A program made the translations under genes and the position numbers. From an uncultured Dorea sp. (lineage in GTDB: Bacteria > Bacillota > Clostridia > Lachnospirales > Lachnospiraceae), in NCBI GenBank assembly GCA_910577685.1, contig CAJTOH010000075.1, forward strand, positions 1-9,070: 9,070 nucleotides of DNA. Direction: 5' to 3'. How positions within the stretch are numbered: position 1 is the first letter of the stretch; each line of letters opens with the position of its first letter. Positions 5,517 to 9,070 of this stretch are shown in pieces. Below the pieces are notes generated by a model. That model saw nothing but the letters and a program-made list of their open reading frames with translations. It had not been told where the DNA came from and made no database searches.

Positions 5517-6197
5517 TTAGCTGCCGAATAAATTATTTACTTCGTTTATTCCGTTTTGATACGATGAACTTACCTCTTGATACAGGCTGTTATAAAATTT
5601 AATTGAAATGCGTTGCCGCTCTTTGGCGATTGCTGCCGCTTTTTCGGTATAAAAATTTGTATAAATGTTTTCCAATTTATATTTGTATTCCTGAAAAAAG
5701 GACGGCGTAGTATCATTTTCCCCCGTCGAAACTACCCCGTTTGGCAGTACGGAATACAATGGTTCGGAAACGATGCCTTTATAAAGCAGCGTTCTTGCAA
5801 TCCCTATTGCTCTCGTCACGTCTAATTTATCTGCGTCGAATAAAATTTTCGCTTCTAAACTTTGAGGACGATTGTTTTTTCTATATCTATGCGTTTTAAT
5901 ACATTGTTTTACCTGTTCTGCATAGGATCTTTCAAAACCATTAGCCAAAAGAAATTGATAAGCTTTTTCGCTTCCTATGATTGCATGACAAAGAGCCGGA
6001 TTCTCAAATTGTTCTTTTCTTCCGATGTCATGTAATAGACATGCCGCAGTCAAGATATCAAGATCTGCCTTATCTTCCGTCTTCGCAATCTCTAATGCAT
6101 TATAAAGCACACGATATATATGTTCTTTATCATGAGCCGCATCATCCATACATGAAAGCATAAAATTTTCAAGTAAACAATAGGTTTCTTTATTCAT
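5517..6197 (-). CDS. HD-domain phosphohydrolase
   Basis: This 226-residue protein has the HD metal-binding signature: an early histidine (H22 in AAHDKEH, with H26 as the alternative), ACLLHDIGR with H56-D57, H71 in the next helix, KTHRYR (H103), and LFDADKLD with D121/D123 for the final aspartate. The layout resembles YedJ-like and other small uncharacterised HD phosphohydrolases that act on nucleotides or phosphoesters. The last 60 residues or so (about 165-226) form a helical tail with many Lys, Glu and Tyr residues. The ATG at 6197 follows AAGGAGATAAG. It is the first gene of a minus-strand pair with the MBL hydrolase. Its promoter must lie in 6198-6330, where I find no strong consensus on the minus strand. 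Specific substrate unknown. Confidence 0.9.
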   Translation of the reverse strand: MNKETYCLLENFMLSCMDDAAHDKEHIYRVLYNALEIAKTEDKADLDILTAACLLHDIGRKEQFENPALCHAIIGSEKAYQFLLANGFERSYAEQVKQCIKTHRYRKNNRPQSLEAKILFDADKLDVTRAIGIARTLLYKGIVSEPLYSVLPNGVVSTGENDTTPSFFQEYKYKLENIYTNFYTEKAAAIAKERQRISIKFYNSLYQEVSSSYQNGINEVNNLFGS

Positions 6198-6284
6198 AAC
6201 TTATCTCCTTATATGATAATTACAGGATCATTTTACTCTATATTGTAATAAAAAATTATGTTTTTGTATACTATTTTATCGAGC

Positions 6285-6308
6285 TTCTTTATGTCTTTCT
6301 TTATGTCA
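6285..6308. repeat. 12-nt tandem direct repeat
   Basis: TTCTTTATGTCT is followed directly by TTCTTTATGTCA (11 of 12 positions match). It lies in the 233-nt divergent region between the HD gene and the metallophosphoesterase gene, 17 nt upstream of the -35 box of the latter. It could be a pair of half-sites on one helical face or only a slippage product. Confidence 0.5.
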
Positions 6309-6324
6309 CGCTTCCTTTTGTTAT

Positions 6325-6354
6325 TTGACACGAAGCTTTCTGTTCAAGTATAAT
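6325..6354 (+). promoter_or_regulatory. Consensus sigma-A promoter of phosphoesterase-SRAP unit
   Basis: A perfect TTGACA (6325-6330) and a perfect TATAAT (6349-6354) are 18 bp apart. Transcription would start near 6361, leaving a 5' leader of about 70 nt. This is the strongest promoter match in the window and suggests constitutive or readily induced expression. Confidence 0.75.
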
Positions 6355-6378
6355 ATCATATTAAATATAGATTAAAAA

Positions 6379-6402
6379 CAGCGGTCAAAGGTTAGACTGC
6401 TG
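6379..6402 (+). other. 5' UTR hairpin before phosphoesterase gene
   Basis: CAGCGGTC (6379-6386) pairs with GACTGCTG (6395-6402) over 8 bp with one G-U pair and an 8-nt loop AAAGGTTA. It lies about 20 nt after the predicted transcription start and 28 nt before the start codon, with no T-run after it. It may protect the 5' end of the mRNA or tune translation. It matches no riboswitch that I recognise. Confidence 0.4.
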
Positions 6403-6430
6403 AGATTAAAGGACAAGCAGGTGATAGAAG

Positions 6431-7090
6431 TTGAGATATTATATTGCAGATCTGCATTTCTTCCATGGGAATCTGAATACAAAGATGGATTGTCGGGGAT
6501 TTGCGGATGCAGAGGAAATGAATAAGTATATGCTGCAGAAGTGGAACGCAAAAGTTCGAAAGAATGACGAGGTCGTGATCCTAGGCGACCTGTCATGGGG
6601 AAAGGCGGAAGAAACCAATGAGCTGATTGGGAAGCTGAATGGACGTCTTTATCTGATTCAGGGAAACCATGACCGTTTCCTAAAGAATAAAGACTATAAC
6701 GCCGGTCGTTTTGTATGGATTAAGCCCTATGAGGAACTTCGGGATAATAATCGGAAGGTCGTCCTATGCCACTACCCTGTTATGTGTTATAACGGGCAGT
6801 ATCGTTTGGACGAAAAAGGGAACCCTAAAGTATATATGCTCTATGGCCATGTGCATGATTCCTATGATCAGAGGTTGATTGAACAGTTTCAGGAGATAAC
6901 TAAGAACAGTATCCGCGAGAGTCCGGATGGGGTGAAAAGGGAAATTCCGTCAAACATGATTAATTGTTTCTGTATGTATTCAGATTACACCCCGCTGACG
7001 CTGGATGAGTGGATAGTTTGCGACAGGAAAAGGAGAGAAAGTTATGTGCGGACGTTTTTATGTAGACGAGGGGACGGCCAGAGAGATTGA
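6431..7090 (+). CDS. Calcineurin-like metallophosphoesterase
   Basis: This 219-residue protein begins at TTG 6431, five nt after AGGTGAT; the residues that follow (RYYIADLHFFHGN) are the exact start of the family fold, so no other start fits. All five metal-site blocks are present: D7-x-H9, GDLSWG (D53), GNHD (N79-H80), CHYP (H114) and YGHVHD (H140, H142). The family uses two metal ions to hydrolyse phosphomono- or phosphodiesters, including nucleic acids and nucleotides. The protein is cytoplasmic. The last 15 residues or so (from about SYVRTFLCRRGD) are read from DNA that also encodes the start of the SRAP gene, giving a 47-nt overlap and an unusual basic, cysteine-containing tail beyond the usual TPLTLDEW ending. 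Coupled translation with SRAP is likely. Substrate unknown. Confidence 0.93.
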   Translation: MRYYIADLHFFHGNLNTKMDCRGFADAEEMNKYMLQKWNAKVRKNDEVVILGDLSWGKAEETNELIGKLNGRLYLIQGNHDRFLKNKDYNAGRFVWIKPYEELRDNNRKVVLCHYPVMCYNGQYRLDEKGNPKVYMLYGHVHDSYDQRLIEQFQEITKNSIRESPDGVKREIPSNMINCFCMYSDYTPLTLDEWIVCDRKRRESYVRTFLCRRGDGQRD

Positions 7091-7676
7091 ACGGGTAATC
7101 AGGGGAACGGATTTGAGGATGCGGAAGATGCATACGGGAGATATCTATCCTTCCCAGCCTGCGGGGATTCTGATTTGCTGCAGCCGGGAGAAAGATTTGC
7201 CGGCAGCGGACTCTGTAACCGGTAAGACGCCGGCATTTGAACTGGAAGAAATGCATTGGGGATTTCCTCAGTATCAGAGGAAGGGGCTTCTTATCAATGC
7301 CAGGGCGGAGACTGCGCTGGAACGAAAGATGTTCCGAGACAGCGTGCTTTGCAGACGGTGTATTATCCCGGCAAAGCATTTTTATGAGTGGGATGCTCAT
7401 AAGAATAAGGCGGCATTTTTCATGGAAGGGAAGCAGACCTTATATATGGCGGGATTTTATAACAGGTTTCAGGATGATAAACGTTTTATTATTCTTACGA
7501 CACAGGCGAATGTTTCTGTGAGTATCGTTCATAATCGGATGCCGTTGGTTCTGGATAAGAACGAACTGGAGGACTGGATATATGATGATAAATTCACGGA
7601 ATATGCTCTTCATAAGATCCCGCCAAAGCTTTGCCGGGAACAGGAATATGAGCAGCAGAGTTTGTTCCTGACATGA
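7044..7676 (+). CDS. SRAP-domain abasic-site protein (YedK/HMCES type)
   Basis: This 210-residue SRAP protein starts MCGRFYV at ATG 7044, 8 nt after AGGAG. Removal of Met exposes Cys2, which in YedK/HMCES forms a thiazolidine crosslink with abasic sites in single-stranded DNA. Other hallmark residues are present: INARAET (N85, R87, E89), FYEW (E115) and VHNRMP (H163). The HWGF segment (71-74) is also typical. The length is normal for bacterial members. The protein therefore should be active in shielding abasic sites and preventing strand breaks. It overlaps the phosphoesterase gene by 47 nt in another frame and shares its promoter at 6325, so the two proteins are made together. A terminator follows immediately. 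The family call is very secure; a link to a DNA-processing role for the phosphoesterase is inference. Confidence 0.96.
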   Translation: MCGRFYVDEGTAREIERVIRGTDLRMRKMHTGDIYPSQPAGILICCSREKDLPAADSVTGKTPAFELEEMHWGFPQYQRKGLLINARAETALERKMFRDSVLCRRCIIPAKHFYEWDAHKNKAAFFMEGKQTLYMAGFYNRFQDDKRFIILTTQANVSVSIVHNRMPLVLDKNELEDWIYDDKFTEYALHKIPPKLCREQEYEQQSLFLT

Positions 7677-7700
7677 AAAGGGGCTTTCAGTTCATTTTTT
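7669..7700 (+). terminator. Rho-independent terminator after SRAP gene
   Basis: TGA-CA-TGAAA (7669-7678) pairs with TTTCA-GT-TCA (7685-7694) as a 5-bp plus 3-bp stem with a 2x2 internal loop; the loop is AGGGGC, and six T residues follow (7695-7700). The stem contains the SRAP stop codon (7674-7676). It is short and weak, but the T-run and the position support termination. Confidence 0.5.
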
Positions 7701-7727
7701 CAACATAATCTTTATTTATATTATAAA
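7699..7727 (+). promoter_or_regulatory. Putative promoter of HsmA-like gene
   Basis: TTCAAC (7699-7704) and TATAAA (7722-7727) are 17 bp apart. Transcription would start near 7734 and give a leader of about 97 nt that contains the 10-bp tandem repeat. The match is moderate, in an AT-rich stretch. Confidence 0.35.
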
Positions 7728-7760
7728 ATGCCGATATTAATTAATAAAGTATTTTAGCTT

Positions 7761-7780
7761 GTTAAGCATGGTTAAGCATG
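7761..7780. repeat. Perfect 10-bp tandem repeat
   Basis: GTTAAGCATG occurs twice head to tail, followed by a further G. It lies 50 nt upstream of the HsmA-like start codon, inside or just beside the predicted leader. Two identical sites spaced by one helical turn could bind a regulator on one face of the DNA. Confidence 0.6.
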
Positions 7781-7830
7781 GAATAGGAGCAGGAAAGGGT
7801 TAAAACAAAAGAAAAAAGGAGTATTTTAAG

Positions 7831-8214
7831 ATGTCTGGGAAATTAATAGCTGCAATTATTACAATAACATTGGCTTTAGTTTTTTACACAATTGGCGTGT
7901 GGGCAGAGCATAGGAGCAGGCAGCTGAAAAAAAGTCATTTGATTTTTTTCTGGCTTGGATTGTGTATGGATACAACGGGGACAATCTTGATGGGGCGGAT
8001 TGCAAAGCAGTCCATGTTCTCTGGAAAATTATCTTTGCATGGCATAACTGGTTCGTTGGCTATTATTTTAATGATAGTGCATGCAATATGGGCTACAATT
8101 GTTCTGGCTAAGAATAATGAAGCTTCTGCAAAGAATTTTCACAGATTCAGCATTGCTGTCTGGGCGATCTGGCTTGTTCCGTATATTCTTGGAATGGTGA
8201 TAGGAATGAGATAA
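7831..8214 (+). CDS. HsmA-like four-helix membrane protein
   Basis: This 127-residue protein has four predicted membrane helices, at about residues 4-24, 36-56, 69-93 and 105-124, joined by short basic loops. The sequence resembles the HsmA family of small hypothetical membrane proteins (I believe TIGR03987), whose function is not established. Histidines lie in or near the helices (H27, H36, H70, H84, H104). The pattern HRFSIAVWAIWLVPYILG in the last helix recalls DUF420/YozB-like and cytochrome b561-like membrane proteins, so haem binding is a possible but unproved role. The start follows AAGGAG with a 9-nt spacer. A long palindrome follows 1 nt after the stop. Its neighbours, SRAP before and DUF4317 after, give no clear functional hint. 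Confidence 0.8.
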   Translation: MSGKLIAAIITITLALVFYTIGVWAEHRSRQLKKSHLIFFWLGLCMDTTGTILMGRIAKQSMFSGKLSLHGITGSLAIILMIVHAIWATIVLAKNNEASAKNFHRFSIAVWAIWLVPYILGMVIGMR

Positions 8215-8215
8215 A

Positions 8216-8268
8216 ATGGGGCTGTTGCAATAGGCAAAATATTTTTATGCTTAATGCGGCAGCCCCAT
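8216..8268. terminator. 53-nt imperfect palindrome, probable terminator
   Basis: The arms ATGGGGCTG-TTGC-AATAGGCA (8216-8236) and TGCTTAAT-GCGG-CAGCCCCAT (8248-8268) pair over 20 of 21 positions with three G-U pairs; the 11-nt loop is AAATATTTTTA. The outer 9 bp are perfect and GC-rich. It starts 1 nt after the HsmA-like stop codon and ends 26 nt before the DUF4317 start. There is no T-run after it, so it may act as a factor-assisted terminator, an mRNA-stabilising 3' end, or a small dispersed palindromic element. Confidence 0.55.
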
Positions 8269-8294
8269 ATAATCAATGATAGGAGGAAATACAA

Positions 8295-8921
8295 ATGATT
8301 GTCAGGGAAGACATGCTGGAGCTGACAAGGAGGATGACGCCTGCCCGAACATCTATTACAAGGATTGCCGGGTGCTACGTAGATAGGGACGGAGAATTTG
8401 ACGGAAGTTTTAATACTAATTTTCTGAAGCTTTCCGGTTCTGATAAATCAAAAAATCTGAAGCTTGCAAAGACGGTTCCGTTTTCTGATACTAATAAGAA
8501 TCTGAAACAATATGAGTTTAAGCCGGAATCGCAGAAAGCAGGAAGTATGTGGCAGCTTCTTATGGCCATGAAGGAATGTGGTTTGAAGAATGACGCGCTG
8601 ATGGATACATTCTATGACGTAGTTATGGAGCGTTTCCATGCAGACTATGAATATGCTGTTTTGGTGTTCCACGACCGGTATGATATTCCGGCAAAGGCGG
8701 CTGATAAAGAACGGTTAGGGGAATCGGAGGAAGTGTTTGAATATTTGATCTGTGTGATCTGCCCGTTGGAAGGGGAATATGAGCCGGGAGAGCCGGAGTG
8801 CGGATTCCTGTTTCCAGCATTTACGGATCGCAGCGGGGATTTGAATCATGTGAACGTTTATCAGAAGAGTGCGGACAGGCCGCATATGGAATTAGTGGGA
8901 GAGATCCTGGGAGCAAAATAA
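8295..8921 (+). CDS. DUF4317 family protein, short form
   Basis: This 208-residue protein has the DUF4317 pattern known to me from Clostridia: an N-terminal TRRMTPARTSITRIAGCYVDRDGEF segment, a central YAVLVFHDRYDIPAKA (about 119-134), then SEEVFEYLICVICPLEGEY (about 143-161) and CGFLFPAFTDRSGDLNHV (about 168-185). Function is unknown; there is no signal peptide or membrane segment, so it is cytoplasmic. Many members are much longer (nearer 370-420 residues as I recall), continuing past the FLFPAF block. This one ends soon after it, at LVGEILGAK, with a clean stop, and the next gene follows 9 nt later with its own AGGAGG. It may be a natural short subfamily or a truncated form. The start follows TAGGAGGAAA. 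Confidence 0.85.
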   Translation: MIVREDMLELTRRMTPARTSITRIAGCYVDRDGEFDGSFNTNFLKLSGSDKSKNLKLAKTVPFSDTNKNLKQYEFKPESQKAGSMWQLLMAMKECGLKNDALMDTFYDVVMERFHADYEYAVLVFHDRYDIPAKAADKERLGESEEVFEYLICVICPLEGEYEPGEPECGFLFPAFTDRSGDLNHVNVYQKSADRPHMELVGEILGAK

Positions 8922-8930
8922 GGAGGGAGT

Positions 8931-9035
8931 ATGAAAAATATTAAGGCAATCATATTGGCGTTCTTGGCGGCGGTATTTTATGCGGTTAATGTACCGATAT
9001 CGAAAATATTACTTAACTCAAACTTCCCACATTAA
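8931..9035 (+). pseudogene. Truncated EamA/DMT-family transporter N-terminus
   Basis: ATG 8931 sits 3-4 nt after a perfect AGGAGGGAG. The frame reads MKNIKAIILAFLAAVFYAVN, then VPISKILL, which is the first transmembrane helix and the conserved P.SK motif at its end in EamA-domain (drug/metabolite) exporters. Those proteins have about 280-300 residues and ten helices. Here the family match stops near residue 29-30 and the frame ends at TAA 9033-9035 after NSNFPH. The codons after about 9015 come from unrelated AT-rich sequence. Thus the gene is broken at or near 9013-9018, probably by an inserted element whose body lies outside the window. It was probably cotranscribed with the DUF4317 gene. 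Confidence 0.75.
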
Positions 9036-9070
9036 AAATGGGATTTGCTCCTTGAAAAATCAATACTTTA
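9013..9070. mobile_element. Possible left end of an inserted element
   Basis: Directly after the EamA homology ends, a CTTAACTC junction leads to TCCCA-CA-TT (9025-9033) pairing with AA-TGGGA (9036-9042) around AA, a short hairpin about 10 nt inside the presumed edge. IS200/IS605-type elements have subterminal hairpins and insert next to short TTAC/TTAAC-like targets, without terminal inverted repeats or target duplication. This fits in outline only; no transposase is present in the window. Confidence 0.3.

Noticed and set aside
6960..7400. Minus-strand 146-codon frame
   Set aside because: It is antisense to the phosphoesterase-SRAP junction, both of which have complete catalytic motifs.
1..9070. 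CRISPR arrays, tRNA or rRNA genes, integrase or toxin-antitoxin modules
   Set aside because: I looked for regularly spaced repeats, cloverleaf-like elements and the usual protein signatures and saw none; the repeats present are only short pairs.

Overview
The window looks like a chromosomal accessory stretch from a low-to-medium GC Firmicute, most likely a clostridial gut organism of the Lachnospiraceae type. The clues are AGGAGG-like ribosome binding sites before almost every gene, a TTG start, sigma-A promoters of TTGACA/TATAAT type, and a DUF4317 protein, a family I know mainly from Clostridia. No rRNA, tRNA or CRISPR array is visible. Base composition is uneven: about the first 2.1 kb is clearly AT-rich, the middle is intermediate, and 6.4-8.9 kb is richer in GC, so the window may be a mosaic.

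Layout. (1) 1-1203: the start of a GNAT acetyltransferase-like gene on the minus strand, which hits a stop after 37 codons, diverges from an intact LysR-type regulator. (2) 1204-2132: an AT-rich block with an unrecognised membrane protein and a 61-residue secreted or anchored small protein, closed by a 14-bp hairpin. (3) 2266-4690: an HxlR-family regulator on the minus strand diverges from two tandem paralogous radical SAM enzymes on the plus strand. Their shared promoter region carries a 13-bp palindrome (AAGTAC A GTACTT) touching the -35 box, and four GTAC cores. (4) 4829-6197: a minus-strand pair, an HD-domain phosphohydrolase followed by a metallo-beta-lactamase-fold hydrolase. A 20-codon possible gene-start remnant lies just beyond the latter. 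(5) 6325-7700: a strong promoter, a 5' UTR hairpin, then a metallophosphoesterase overlapping by 47 nt an SRAP (YedK/HMCES-type) abasic-site protein, then a terminator. (6) 7699-9070: an HsmA-like four-helix membrane protein, a 53-nt imperfect palindrome, a DUF4317 protein, and the first 29-30 residues of an EamA/DMT transporter cut short by sequence that could be a mobile-element end.

Functional reading. The best supported units are the HxlR-controlled radical SAM pair and the translationally coupled phosphoesterase-SRAP pair. HxlR proteins often sense thiol-reactive or redox signals, so the radical SAM pair may belong to a stress response or a modification pathway; its substrate cannot be read from the sequence. 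SRAP proteins trap abasic sites in single-stranded DNA, so the coupled phosphoesterase may act on nucleic acid or nucleotides, but that is inference. Both window ends hold gene fragments abutting unrelated sequence, which suggests mobile-element or rearrangement activity at the borders.
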